Below are positions 21,369-32,938 of a stretch of 64,000 nt of DNA, one piece after another. Made by a program: the position numbers and the translations under genes. The stretch comes from Axinella damicornis (lineage: Eukaryota > Porifera > Demospongiae > Axinellida > Axinellidae). The stretch covers positions 1,870,913 to 1,934,912 of the forward strand of contig OZ007507.1 in the NCBI GenBank assembly GCA_963931865.1, read 5' to 3'. Each line of letters opens with the position of its first letter. The stretch's first letter is position 1. Under the pieces are notes generated by a model, which worked only from the letters and a program-made list of their open reading frames with translations, did no database searches and was not told the DNA's origin.

Positions 21369-23313
21369 ATGCTGGCCCAGACCCAAGTAAGGCTGAAGAA
21401 TGCTGAAAGCTCCATAGCATTCATGCGGGAGCAGCATGCCAGGACCCTGGAGGGGCTTCACAAGGAGATCCAAAAACTGCAACAGAAGAACGCCAGTGAG
21501 TCCGTCTTAACTCACAGGGTAGTTACTTAGCCTCGTTCCCAGGCCTCCACGCCCAGCTTTTGTCACTTGCAGTACTACTGATTGCAGTACATACTCAAGT
21601 GACAAAAGTTGGGGGTGGAGGCCTGGGAACGAGGCTAGTTGTAACTTACATATCGCCCATTGACGTACTTTTGAAGAATCTTGATTGGTGAAAATCGTCC
21701 TTGATCGCTCCCGTCATGACCCCTTGCCCTTGATCCACTCTTAAAAGAACAGAGTCTATGGGAGTGATCATGACCCCCCCCCCCCCCCCCCCCCCCCACC
21801 CCCCACCCCCCAAATTGTTGTCATACCCAATGCCCACTGTGATCAATGATTCAACTGTACTAGTTTCTCATCTTTACAGTGGCTGAGCTGCAGTATCCAC
21901 TGTGATCAGTGATTGTTTGTTGTTTTTCATAGGATTAACGTACGAGTTGGCAATGAGAGGCCCTTCTACAGGTAAGCCTGATACACTGCCCAGTGAAGGA
22001 TCACTGCCATTATTGTTACAGATTAGCCCAGCCTCATTCTCAGTACAGCCTAGGAATGGAGAATTCACTAAGATATTACACTGAGCATGATTTTGATAGG
22101 TTATGGTAGGGATAATAGAAAGCGGAAGTGTTGATTGGCATAATATCTGTTTTTGAACACAGTAGCTTCATGCCTATTATGCTTCTGTCTACTACACATT
22201 GAACCCTTTGCTTCCCAATCAGACCATTCAGAGTGTAAGCACATAGAGGAAGAGTTAAAGTCGAGCAAGGCGGAGATCCTTGATCTGAGAGCTGTTGTAT
22301 CTTCTTATGCTGAAGAGATCAATCTGCTTGAGCATCGAATTGAGGAACTGCAACACAAGTTTGGACAGAAAGTCAGAAGAAGAGATGCTAAGATTGACCA
22401 GCTAGATTCGGAACTTAAGGCTAAATCAAGTGCCATAGCCAATCTAAGTCAGCAGCTTCACCAGGCACAACTCAGACTGGAAGCAGTGGCAGAAGGTGAT
22501 GGCCCAGTTCAATACAGCGCAGGTGGCTCGAATAGTATGATTGGTAGCACGGTACAGACATCCAGAAAAGGCAGAAGGGTCAGGCGAACAACGTCCTCCC
22601 CCACTCCGCAAAACATCTCATCCTTAACAAGCAACCACCCAATTTCAGGGGCAAGGCTACCTCCGCCATTTTTTCCCAGGCCTCCCTCCTCCTCCTCACC
22701 TTATGCTACAACCCCCCACCCTCTTGTACGTCGGACAAGCAACACAGCGCGTCGGCATTCCCTTTCCCCACAAGCTTCAGCAGCCAATGCAGCAGAAGGA
22801 CCTGTACCCAGACCACCCGGTACGTCAACCTCCTCTCATTCCACCACACGACTGTCTGCTGTGGACCACAGCAGTAGTTTAGAGCCTGTGTCCACACACA
22901 AGTATGGTGAAATCCCACCTGACATCAGTGACATTCTTCTTCACCAAGAGAGAGGAGAGGTCCAGGAAGTCACAAAACCGCCTCTTCCCGTACTTCCTCC
23001 CATAAGATCAGACACTACCATGACAACTCTAACATCCGTGCCTTCACCTAACAGTGCCCAGTGCACAAGCCTTTCCGACCTATCGTCCAGACTGCACTGC
23101 CAACGAAGACACAGACACATAGTCTTGGCAAAGTCGCAGGGGCTGAGTAGCGCCCCCAGTACGATGCGAGTTTTGCACTACAATGGAAGAGGATTAAAGC
23201 AGGTTGAAAATGGAGTACCAGGTGAAACTGCTGAAGGAGCGCTGTTGGTGAAGGAGGCTGTTAACAGAAAGGACCAGGCCTGGCAGGAACTGCACCAACA
23301 TGGAGCTGACTAA
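21369..23313 (+). CDS. CCDC92: CCDC92-like coiled-coil protein
   Basis: Three exons: 21369-21495, 21933-21971, 22223-23313 (1257 nt, 418 aa). The N-terminus MLAQTQVRLKNAESSIAFMR, then EQHARTLEGLHKEIQKLQQK and LTYELAM, follows CCDC92, which begins with a short coiled coil of the same layout (FLQREHASTLKGLHSEI...LTYEL). Residues about 60-150 form the long coiled coil (LDSELKAKSSAIANLSQQLH matches LSSELEQRASTIAYLTSQLH of CCDC92). The C-terminal half is Ser/Pro-rich and disordered, with PPLPVLPPIRSD matching the conserved PLVIPPIASD motif. CCDC92 is a centriole/cilium-associated protein in vertebrates; localisation here is inferred. Start choice is moderate: it is the first ATG in frame with the coiled coil. 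Confidence 0.86.
21528..21637. repeat. Hairpin element in CCDC92 intron 1
   Basis: TAGCCTCGTTCCCAGGCCTC pairs with GAGGCCTGGGAACGAGGCTA. Inner arms include CTTTTGTCACTTG against CAAGTGACAAAAG. It lies about 30 bp after the exon 1 donor. Confidence 0.88.
21774..21797. repeat. Poly(C) run, 24 bases
   Basis: A pure C run with short C-rich continuations lies in CCDC92 intron 1. The Gly-rich open frame on the other strand is an artefact. Confidence 0.9.
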
Positions 23314-23653
23314 TGTGAAAATCCACTAATAATGTGTTCCTGCCCATTCATTATTTTTTTATGTTTCATTAAATGACCAGTAAGAATTCACGCACCCTCC
23401 ACACGAGTTGAGTGGGAGAACTACCTTGGTCAGTTGTAGCTATTCTGAGCAGGGGTAATAATTTGGGTTCCACCGATACTGGTATCGGTATCGGTCCCAA
23501 TACCAGCCGGTGTTGAGGTACCGGCTATTGGATCACACAGTGGTATAATTTTATTGGAATTGGTAGTATCGGTGGAACACTAGAGACTCCGTCCGGCAGT
23601 AAACACCTAATGCCATCAGGCTTGATAGATAATTATATAATTATATATATATA

Positions 23654-23924
23654 CAAGTAATAAAAAACATTTAAAATGTAACAGGATGTAGGGATACCAG
23701 AACCGCAAAAAGTAAGGAAACAAGGTAGGGATGATCACACAAAACAGTGAAGTATACAACCCCCTACAGAGATCTTTTTCCATAATATGTTGATAATGAA
23801 AAAAGATATGTAGGGGGATTGTATACTTCACTGTTTTGTGTGATCATCCCTACCTTGTTTCCTTACTTTTTGCGGTTCTGGTATCCCTACATCCTGTTAC
23901 ATTTTAAATGTTTTTTATTACTTG
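23654..23924. mobile_element. Near-perfect 271-bp foldback MITE
   Basis: Arms of about 110 bp start CAAGTAATAAAAAACATTTA and end with the exact reverse complement TAAATGTTTTTTATTACTTG. Mismatches between the arms are few, which suggests recent origin. There is no coding capacity. Confidence 0.9.
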
Positions 23925-24110
23925 TTTATGTCATTTTTTTTTAGCAGCAGGCGCATGCATACTGGACTCTGGCATTTACACTGCCAGCAATGGCTGAAGA
24001 ATCAGACCCAAGCATCTCAAAAGCCAACCCTTTTCTGGATGGATACTAAGCCAGTGCTCCCTGAGCTGAAGTAGTATACATGTAGGTAAAATAGCTATAC
24101 CAGATAGTAG

Positions 24111-24339
24111 TAAGGTAGGGCGGGGTAATTTGGGCCACGGGTAATTCGGGCCACTTCAACTTCAGGTCAACGGTAACTAAAAACGGACAGACTTTAGGCA
24201 AACTTCTGGCCATGTATATCCAGGGACTCAACCTGCCTACAACTCACTAGAAGCAAGAATCCAATGGATGCTTCTTTCCTGTTGCAACGTTGAAGTGGCC
24301 CGAATTACCCCGTGGCCCGAATTACCCCGCCCTACCTTA
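24111..24339. mobile_element. Foldback MITE with internal GGGCCAC repeats
   Basis: TAAGGTAGGGCGGGGTAATT and AATTACCCCGCCCTACCTTA are exact inverted ends. Each arm also contains two direct copies of a GGTAAT(T)CGGGCCAC unit. The centre (CTTTAGGCAAACTTCTGGCC) is unrelated. Confidence 0.88.
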
Positions 24340-25043
24340 GTGACACATTGTTGAGTCTTTAGATAGGCATTCACCCCTCTCACAGAACACAGTCTAGTAA
24401 CATCATGAACATATAGCACAGAGAATTCACCTCAGTCTAGTTACGGTAACACAACAGCGCAAGGCACTTCTAATTCAGCGATCTTGAATAATAATTACGT
24501 ATCGTTGCTAAGTGATCGTTTAAGTGCGCATGCGTACAAACATGAAAATGGCGTGACAAATGAAGCCATAGTTGTTGAGTGGGCAGCTGTAGCCGCCTGG
24601 TGAAGACCTAGAGGTTGCCAAAAAGCGATGGGCTGGTGCACTGCTCGGTGTAAAATGCTGCTGTTTCGTGCGAAAACCATCATGAGGGATTGAGGCGACG
24701 TTGAGCTAGCCCGTCTGAAAGAAAGAAAGAAGAAGAAGAAAGAAAAACAATTTGCCCGTTTTGCGAGTACCTGGTGCGGTACTTTCGCGACGGTTTTTCG
24801 CGACGCGAGGAGTCTTGTTGGTCATGAAAACACTCGAAGATGAACGGTATGTGGTTATAAAGGCTTATAAGTGTACCGTTTCTGAGATTTGGAGAGATTC
24901 TTTTGTATTAGCATATATTGCGTGTACGTCGTATCCCTACATACAGAGTCTACCGACTCTGTGATACATATATAATAGGTGCTCTTCTGTAGGTGGTGCA
25001 CAGATTTTAGTTCAATCTTGCCAGACACCTCCAGTCTTGCAGT

Positions 25044-25322
25044 TAGTCTCGCGGGGCCACACCCACACGGAAGGGAGGGTCTGGTCAAGTTACAATTACC
25101 AATTTGTTTTTGACACCCCAGAGAACTTCCGGTGTTAGGAATGCAATCAAGGGCAGCAGTAGCTTCGTGGGTTCAAGCAAATGAGTTCACACCTTGTACT
25201 ACGCAAGTATCATCAAAAACAGTGGCGGTTAACAGGTACTATGTGCTGACTGCGCAGAACAAGTGTCTCATTGCAACTTGACCAGACCCTCCCTTCCGTG
25301 TGGGTCTGGCCCCGCGAGACTA
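25044..25322. mobile_element. Foldback element (TAGTCTCGCGGGGCCACACC arms)
   Basis: TAGTCTCGCGGGGCCA at the left pairs with TGGCCCCGCGAGACTA at the right. The arms continue through ACGGAAGGGAGGGTCTGGTC against GACCAGACCCTCCCTTCCGT. The interior is about 190 bp. Confidence 0.85.
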
Positions 25323-25515
25323 TCTTGCAGTATGCAAAAAAGCTAGCGACTGCAATCCATCAGAGACCTAGCTGGAATGCATGAAATACACTTTCTCAAT
25401 TACCAAAGTACAAATTATACGTGTACCCAGATAATTTGACATAATTCCGTTGGAACAGGAAGTGAGCGTAGCTTGGTGGACCAATGGTGGTGGTCAGTGG
25501 GTAGCGGGCAAGATA

Positions 25516-28500
25516 ATGGCGATCTCCCTCAGGTGGTGCCTGCTCCTGAGCGTCATATATTCTCTGACAACGCTAGGTAAGCCGGACAGCCTGCATTGTA
25601 GAATATCAAGTATTGCGGCTAGGCCGGTGAGAATTGCTGCATGTAAACTAAATTAATCTGTACTCACTGCGCGCTGCTTGCACTATCAGCCGTGTATACA
25701 TGTACTGTTCAAAGGTATACAGCAGTTGTCTAGCCAGGCTACAGTGAGACACTGATGATACTGCACTGTCGTTGTCTTCCTCAAAGGGGTAGGAGGTAAC
25801 CCGAACGTTGAGGAGGTTATCACTGATCTGATGTCCAATCCTGGCAAGATGAGGTGCAATGTTGGTGCCATCTATAGAAGAACCATCCCAAGAGGTACAT
25901 AGACCAGCTGATGTCATGCTGATATCTAGCCCCTATCGTGAGGGCCTAGAGCATGAGTTAATGGAGTACATCATTACGTTTCAACCCTACTGGGTTTCCA
26001 TGATGAATATCCAATAGGGCCGAAAACGTGAAATGATGAATTTTGAACTCCTGGCTCACCATATTATGGTCCACTCCATTAACTTATGGACTAGTTCTCA
26101 GCACTAGCTAGAGTGGAGTCAGTGGACCTGAACTGTGAGTACATTGTAGCTAGCGGGCACTTGACTCAATCTTATCCCAGCCCTACCATCAGGGATAAAC
26201 CAGCTCAAAGGATGAACCAAGAGTAGTTGGTATGTTTACCTCCAACCAGCCAGCTAATAGCACGCTCAGTAGGAGAAAAAGTGTCGTGTCCAGGCCTGAG
26301 GTAAGGGATGGGGTTTCTGGACACAGTCCTCTAGCAGCAGTTTGCTATCTGCAATACAACGTCAAAGTACAAAGGTCAGGTATTCATATGCACTTATTGG
26401 CTAAAGAAACAAACTGTGAATGCTGGACTCACCCTGTTTGTCATTACCCCGCACGCGCATGCGCGAAGCCTGGTTAAGCAATCAGTTTTGTCTGTCAGTC
26501 AGTCAGTCAGTTAGTCAGTCAGTCGTCTGTCAGGCGAATAAAATTGAAATCTCGCCACATAGACCCTCATAAACCATCGAAATGGAGTCAAACAATAGCA
26601 AATAGCAAAAAAAAACCTGCTCTATGTGTACCTGACTGAAGTCAAGGCGCTCCGTTTCGCTGTATTTCGGCTATTTCCTACTTTTCATAACTATTCATAA
26701 CATTGGCTCCACCTCTTCGTGACCTCAGAGTCCCATCAAGAACAGGACACTTGTACTTCACAGGCATCGTGGCTATTGTTTTGGCTGTTTTTTCTAGCTA
26801 TTTCCTGTAACATTTGGCCCCACCTCTCCAGCTTCACAATATATTATGTTGTATATACGGTAAGCAGTCACCCCACACCTTGGATATGGCCATACACGAA
26901 CACAGTATACGCGATATTGCGATAGCTGCCCTGTTCGATGCGCATCGGCAGAGATGTCATGTCGATTGCAGCTGCACTACATGCATCCTGGCCTGTAGAC
27001 GTTCAGCGTGGGGTATGTGTTCCATGTTTTTGATAAGAATTCATGGGAAGCAGAAGAGTGAGGAATTATCAACTTAAAACTGAAGCTTGAAATAGACACA
27101 GGTGGGCCTAGAAACAATGCAAGCAGCAAAGGTACCTTTTTGCATAACAGATGTTAGATCTGATTTTATGCATTTGGTTTCTTCAGGGCGGACACAGGTG
27201 CAGCATGTCATTGCGATTGGCCTGGGGGTCAGCCAGGAAGATTGCTTCCACAGATGCTGCACACTGGGACCCAATGACTGCCAGTATCTGTGGATCTTTG
27301 AAGACAAATGTTTTGCTGTTTCGTGCGACCGCAGTTCTAGGACCTGCGAGCCGATGCCACTGGGGAGAACGTCTCGACCTGTTACCACAACGTATGTCAG
27401 GATGAGATTTTCATCAGTAGTGACGCCTGCGACGCACGACCAACCCCCCATTGCCAATGCTGGGCCAGGACAAGTGATTCAGTCGCCCCAAAATGAAGTC
27501 TATCTCTATGGCAACAACAGCAGAGATGATACTGTGAGAATACCATGTATTGCTCTGTTTCTCTCTTCTTTCCTTCCTCCCATCTCCATCTCTTTCTCAG
27601 AATCTCTTCCTCCATTGTTCCCTCTCCTCCCATCCTCTCTGTCTCTCTCATTGTGTCTGATTGGAATGATGAAGACTGTGTAGGCCTGTATAAACTGTTT
27701 TCACATATCAGGCACCCAGATGGTTATGTGGGGGAGACCGTTGTCATCACTAATGCATATCAAGAGTTCATAACAATAAGAGTGTGCAACTGCGGCATGG
27801 TATCAATTGCCACCATCTCTGCAGTATGAGTAGATCAATTGGTGGTGAAGTAGTAGCAGCTAGCTGCATGCTCTTAGGTGTGAAATTGTGATTAAATCAC
27901 AATTTCACACTTAGGAGCTTGCAGCTGCTACTACTTCACCACCAATTGATCTACTTGATCATACTGCCGAGATGGTGGCAATTGATACCATATGGCAGTT
28001 GCACACTCTTATTGTTATGAACTCTTGTGCATATCTATCCTCTGGGTACCTGTGAAAGCCGGAACGCAGGAACGCGGAACGGAACGCGGAACGGAACGCG
28101 GAACGGAAGTAAAATGCGGGCTGCGCGCTATCATCACTTGCACCGTACGCGCAGGGCGTCTTTATTCACTGGACTGGACTGGACTCACCCAAAAATCTGT
28201 TTTACAGTGTAGGACAGAAGCTAAGCATACTTATTTATTCACTAAAGTTGCTTGCAAAGCCTGCTTTCGTGTCTTTCCTCGAGTCGGTAGAGGTCAAAGG
28301 TCACGTGCATATTAATGAGCTTCAGCAAAATGCTCTTCAGTCAGTCGTGGATGATAGAGGAATATTATTTTCTGTTTTCTATGCTTCAGCAAAAGGCTGG
28401 AGTTCGATGTCTGCGGTAAATAAGTGCTCTTCTAACTTTTCATTGAAGCTCATTAAATATGCACGTGACCTTTGACCTCTACCGACTCGAGGAAAGACAC

Positions 28501-28981
28501 GAAAGCAGGCTATGCAAGCAACTTTAGTGAATAAATAAGTATGCTTAGCTTCTGTCCTACACTGAAAAAGGCATCTTACAGATTTTTGGGTGAGTCCAGT
28601 CCAGTCCACCAGTCCAGTGAATAAAGACGCCCTGCGCGTACGGTGATGATAGCGCGCGGCCCACATTTTTACTTCCGTTCCGCGTTCCGTTCCGCGTTCT
28701 GCGTTCCGGCTTTCACAGGTACCCCTATCCTCTTCCCCTTTATAGTGCAAACACAATCAATCGCCTGAATAGCCAGCCCTTGAGAGCTTATTACAAAACA
28801 GTGTACAGCAAGCAGATGGCATACATTAGAGATTGAGAGAGGTGGGATGGAAAGAGGACTTCAACCAATTTCCTGTTGCTTACACTAACTGCATGCACAA
28901 TGTTCAGAAAATCCACTGTATTAGGAATTAGTGATGCATGGGGAGATAGGGAGCAGCAATTGCATCACACATGTACGTACA

Positions 28982-29026
<45 letters not shown>

Positions 29027-31146
29027 GCTATTGCGAGTTACCACTGGCAACTAGTTAGCTCCCATCAAGCAGTGCCCCAACTTCAGGTTTGTAAGCAGAT
29101 AATGCCATTGAAGTTCATCCTACTGTGTCAAGGTAATGAGTCTGGGGGGATGTACCCTCGTACACGGCTCATTTCCTCTTATCATACGCGGGAGCCTGGG
29201 TAGGATGCCACATCCCCCCCATCTCTTCCTCATGATCTTCCCGCCACGTTTGCTAGACCCTCTCCGCCTTCCGTGCGCAGCTTCATCGCATGCATGCGCG
29301 TAACCGGCCTGGTGGAGAGGGGCTAGGACTGCCCCTCCCCCTATCTCCTTCCTCGTGATTTTCCCACCACATTGCAATCCCCCCTCCCCCATTCCTCGTG
29401 TAGGGAGCTGATTCAGCCATTTTGCATGTGGTCAACCTTTTGCAAGGGACCTACACCTTCAGGCTGACTGTCACCGACTCATCCGGGCAGAATGACAGTG
29501 CCACTGTCATTGTAAAGGTCAACTTGGGTAAGTTAGAAATCTGGATTGATTTTGTTGGCTTCTTTCCTTGAATTGGGTATAGTAAATTGCTGTGGTTAGT
29601 TGTAGTACCTAGGCTTGTTATCCATGGCCAGGGAGAAAGGCCTCACACGATCGAGTGATGTCAAAGTCTACCTAGAGAGATGGGTGATTAGTGATATTAC
29701 TCTGCAAACACTCCAGCCTTTGGCAGAAACTACAAGAAGGGCCTCGAGGTCCTTCGTCACGACGCCTCCCCCCTCTTTCTACTAGTGATGTTCATCACAC
29801 AATAAATTATACCCAGACCTAATTAATCCTCCTCTGTTTTTGCTTACTGCAAGCGATTGAAATATGAATGGTGGAAGGATGAGGTCAATTACATTATCAA
29901 GGAATCTATTCTGCAGGTGAATCCCACACCAATGATGTTGGGCACAATGGAGATGTAGTAGCTCCTCACAGAACATCTCTCAGCAGTAAGTATTGCAGTG
30001 TGAGTGTGTGTGTACATGTGTGTATGTGTTTGTGTGTGTGCTAACAATGAAGATGCCCCGTGACATGTACGATAATTAAGCTGTAATGATGTGCGACAGA
30101 AATGAATGTGAATAATGTGTGCCTCAGCAGATGAATGGAAGTGATATGTCAGACGTGACAATAAGTGAATGGAGGTGATAGTATTGGTCATTACTGGAGC
30201 CAGGGATGGAATGGAACCGGGATGGGACATCTGTCATGGCTACTAGAGTATGAAACAAAGGGAACAGCTAGGTGTCTACTGCACTGCTACCAGCCTCAGG
30301 AATAATTGCTGTATACTGCCACGGGCCTCTACTGCTCTGGACCAAATAATTTGTGTGGGGGTAGTTTTTGGTTCCTATAACTCGTGAGTTTACATTCCAC
30401 TGTTGCTGTGGTTACCACAGTGTGATTTGATTAGGATGCCTCGGAGTCAACCTTGTATCCATGCATGTCTCTTGGATTACTCCACTCTTTTGTGTATGAT
30501 TCCTGGACTGGCTGGGGTAACCCTCTCATAGGTATAGGGGGTAAAACTGTCCTTCAGTAATTTGGAAACTATACTTTCTAGTGATTAAGCAATTAACTAG
30601 GAGATTTTGACCGTCAGCTGTGTACGCTCATTTTGCTTTGAGGCCTTAAAATTTAATGTTACAAACTATATTTTCAGCTTAGTTTTTAATAAAAGCTTTA
30701 ATGGGGTATTATTTTTTACAGACTAACGTTTTTCCCCTCTCCCCCATCCTGCAGATCAACCCGTGCCAACATCCATCCTCCCCCTTCCTGTCCATCACCC
30801 TGTGCCAACGTCAACGTCCATCTCCCAGCATTCAACATCTCGAACACAGCTACTTCCCACAAGAACCTCTCTTCCAAGTCCCAGTCAAACTGGTCAAACG
30901 GGTTCTAGTGAGACTGGTAGTGTAACGGATAATAGTGGACCTGGTTTAACCAATACCAGTTTGACTGGTGTCGCTGGCAATGTCACTGTTGAGGATGCGG
31001 CCTCAGAGGAGTTTGACGAATACTACCATATGAAGAGGAATCTTGTCACGATTATCGTCCCCGTTCTGGTCACAGTGGCCACCATTTTGATCATCAGTGC
31101 TATCATCGTGACCATCTCAGTCTGTGTCTGCAGCAACCGGAAGTAA
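25516..31146 (+). CDS. KIAA0319-like single-pass membrane protein with MANSC-type Cys domain and one PKD domain
   Basis: Six exons: 25516-25576, 27187-27533, 29027-29086, 29404-29527, 29917-29985, 30755-31146 (1053 nt, 350 aa); all phases agree. MAISLRWCLLLSVIYSLTTL is a signal peptide. Residues about 25-90 are a Cys-rich MANSC-like domain (EDCFHRCCTL, CQYLWIFEDKCFAVSCDRSS). A PKD domain (PPIANAGPGQVIQSPQNEVY, IASYHWQLVSS, GTYTFRLTVTDSSGQNDSAT) is split over exons 2-4. A Ser/Thr/Pro stalk follows, then the transmembrane helix VTIIVPVLVTVATILIISAI and a very short tail ending SNRK. Human KIAA0319 and KIAA0319L have the same order with five PKD domains; this protein has one. Introns carry a 267-bp palindrome and a MULE-like foldback. 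Cell-surface adhesion or receptor roles are inferred. Confidence 0.83.
25955..26085. repeat. Inverted repeat in intron 1 of the KIAA0319-like gene
   Basis: GAGTTAATGGAGT pairs with ACTCCATTAACTT. Inner segments CATCATTACGTTT and AAACGTGAAATGATG are also complementary. Confidence 0.7.
27761..28027. mobile_element. 267-bp palindrome
   Basis: CAAGAGTTCATAACAATAAG at the left and CTTATTGTTATGAACTCTTG at the right are exact reverse complements. Complementarity continues almost to the centre (GAAATTGTGATTAAATCACA). It lies in intron 2 of the KIAA0319-like gene, eight bases before the target duplication of the next element. Confidence 0.9.
28035..28733. mobile_element. MULE-like foldback element with 9-bp target duplication
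   Basis: Inverted ends GGGTACCTGTGAAAGCCGGA (28044) and TCCGGCTTTCACAGGTACCC (to 28724) begin arms of roughly 280-300 bp. CTATCCTCT flanks the element directly on both sides (28035-28043 and 28725-28733). Long terminal inverted repeats with a 9-bp duplication are typical of Mutator-like elements. There is no coding capacity. Confidence 0.88.
28981..29020. repeat. (CA)n microsatellite next to an acceptor
   Basis: The tract ends six bases before the AACAG acceptor of exon 3 of the KIAA0319-like gene, taking the place of a polypyrimidine tract. Confidence 0.9.
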
Positions 31147-31276
31147 GCCTATACTGTGTGTAATGATACGTACTGTGAGAGGGATGTGCTAAATTACTAG
31201 AGACTATACAAGAGATTTCTAGAGAGAATACCACACTGTGACTGTCCAAAAAAAACGTTTGTACTGTTAGGAATCA

Positions 31277-32400
31277 TCCCCAGTGGTGCAAGCACACCTG
31301 AAGTCCCAGTAAATATAACTGCTTGTGAATGCTGTGATATTTCAATGACCACATCTAACACCTGTAGCCCAGTGAATACCCTGTGATAACATTATTAATC
31401 ACATACTTATATAGTTGCCATACATTTACTCCCATAGAAAAGCGTGCAATTTTTTTCCAAATTGCACGGTTATTGTAGCCCGAGGGCTGCACGGTTACGA
31501 AGCGGCCGCGGCGCGCGCTAACCAATCAGGTGAAGCTCCGCCCTAGCAACGAGTGTCTGCGTCATGGCTACGTCTCGTTTTCATTCGCAACAGTTGAAAA
31601 TGGCTGTACTGTGTGAGCGCTCGCGTTGTTTAAGCTTTCTGTACCTGAGCTGAAGAAACGCTCTGAGAACCGAACGATGGCATGGCGAAAGTGTTGTCAC
31701 AGAAACGGTGGCGCTAGTAGCGCTGCAGCCGTACTGTTCGTGGCTGTTATGCGCACACAGGCTCTGTGCTGCTGTTTTGGGACCCTGGGGGTGTCTGTTG
31801 CAACACCGCACTTCCAGCTTCACTACACAACTGAAGAACAGGTCAGTACTCTGAGTGAATAAGATAAGCGGTACTAGTAGCGTGTAGTTCGCTCGCGCTT
31901 CGAGCGCTTTTGTGCCTGGGGCGTGGCTTTAATCGCTCAAGCCGCTTGCTTTCGACCATGCCATGCCTGAAAGTACATGATTAGTATTTAATCACATGTA
32001 TTCTCGTGCCATTTCGGAATAATTGCACTCACAACAGTCATAAATTGCACTCGCTATCGCTCGTGCAATTACTTTGCCTGTTGCTCATGCAATTATTTCC
32101 CAAATTGCACTCGAAACCCATGTGATTACCTATACAAATTGATTACCTATACAAATTCTCTGAAGACTTGCATATCCCACTCACTCACTCACTCATGTGT
32201 GGTTGAAATATGCTATAGTGTTTCTGAGCAATTATTTTTCTGGGTACTCACTGAGCAACAAGCAGTTGAGGCCATTGAAATATGATAGTGTTCACCAGCA
32301 GTTCTGTTTCTGGGCTACTGGTGTTGGATGTGGTTGTTAACAAGCAGTCATATTTCTGGGTATTCACTGGTTCTCCAGGTGTGCTTGCGTCACTGGGGTG
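31277..32400. mobile_element. Large foldback element with about 110-bp inverted ends
   Basis: The left arm (CCCAGTGGTGCAAGCACACC, TATAACTGCTTGT, CCACATCTAACACC, GTAGCCCAGTGAATACC) and the reverse complement of the right arm (CCCAGTGACGCAAGCACACC, TATGACTGCTTGT, CCACATCCAACACC, GTAGCCCAGAAAC) align. The interior is GC-rich at 31490-31570. Recurrent AAATTGCAC / GTGCAATT motifs suggest a second, nested element. Confidence 0.65.
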
Positions 32401-32796
32401 ACTCCTTACGGTACAGACATTCTCATATGGTGGTGCCAGTTTTTAAACGATGTTATCACAGCAGGCTTATTAGTACAAATACTTCCTAATACTGAACTGA
32501 AATGCTTGTGTGTAAACAGTGAAGAAACTTCCCTACAACTGCTGTACACCTGTTTATCACTGCAGTGGTTACACATGAAGAGGCAGTGGCTATGTTACCT
32601 ATTAGGGAGTAGATTACAACCTACCACACTAATTCCTGAATCATCTGTAGGCTACAGTTCAGCACTGAGACTCTGAGAAGAGAGCTAATGGGTTCATGGA
32701 ACTTCAGTAGTAGCTAGTCCATGCGCTCAACATGTACACTCAGTGGCCCAAAGTGGAAGCCATACCATCCATCAGTATTATTACCATAACTTGGAG

Positions 32797-32938
32797 TAGC
32801 CTCGTTCCCAGGCCGTCTTCCGCTCCGCTTTTAGCTGCATCATGACCTTTGAACTGCCAGACCACGTTTCTGGTGGAGGGTTCAATTGCCTTGTATGCAC
32901 CTAAAATCTGAGGGGGAGACGGCCTGGGAACGAGGCTA
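32797..32938. repeat. Hairpin element
   Basis: TAGCCTCGTTCCCAGGCCGTC pairs with GACGGCCTGGGAACGAGGCTA at the tips. Flanks AACTTGGAGTA and AACATGGAGAG may be a decayed target duplication. Confidence 0.8.

Larger units (their letters stand above)
23314..25515. other. Intergenic region made largely of foldback elements
   Basis: After the CCDC92 3' UTR this stretch contains inverted repeats at 23654-23924, 24111-24339 and 25044-25322 and a short palindromic stretch around 23470-23560 (CGATACTGGTATCGGTATCG). A purine-rich AAAGAAAGAAAGAAGAAGAA block lies at 24720-24750. No exon could be supported between them. Confidence 0.5.

Noticed and set aside
28027..28756. GTRNGTRN and ERGTERGT ORFs
   Set aside because: They lie in the arms of the MULE-like foldback, where GGAACGC repeats keep frames open.
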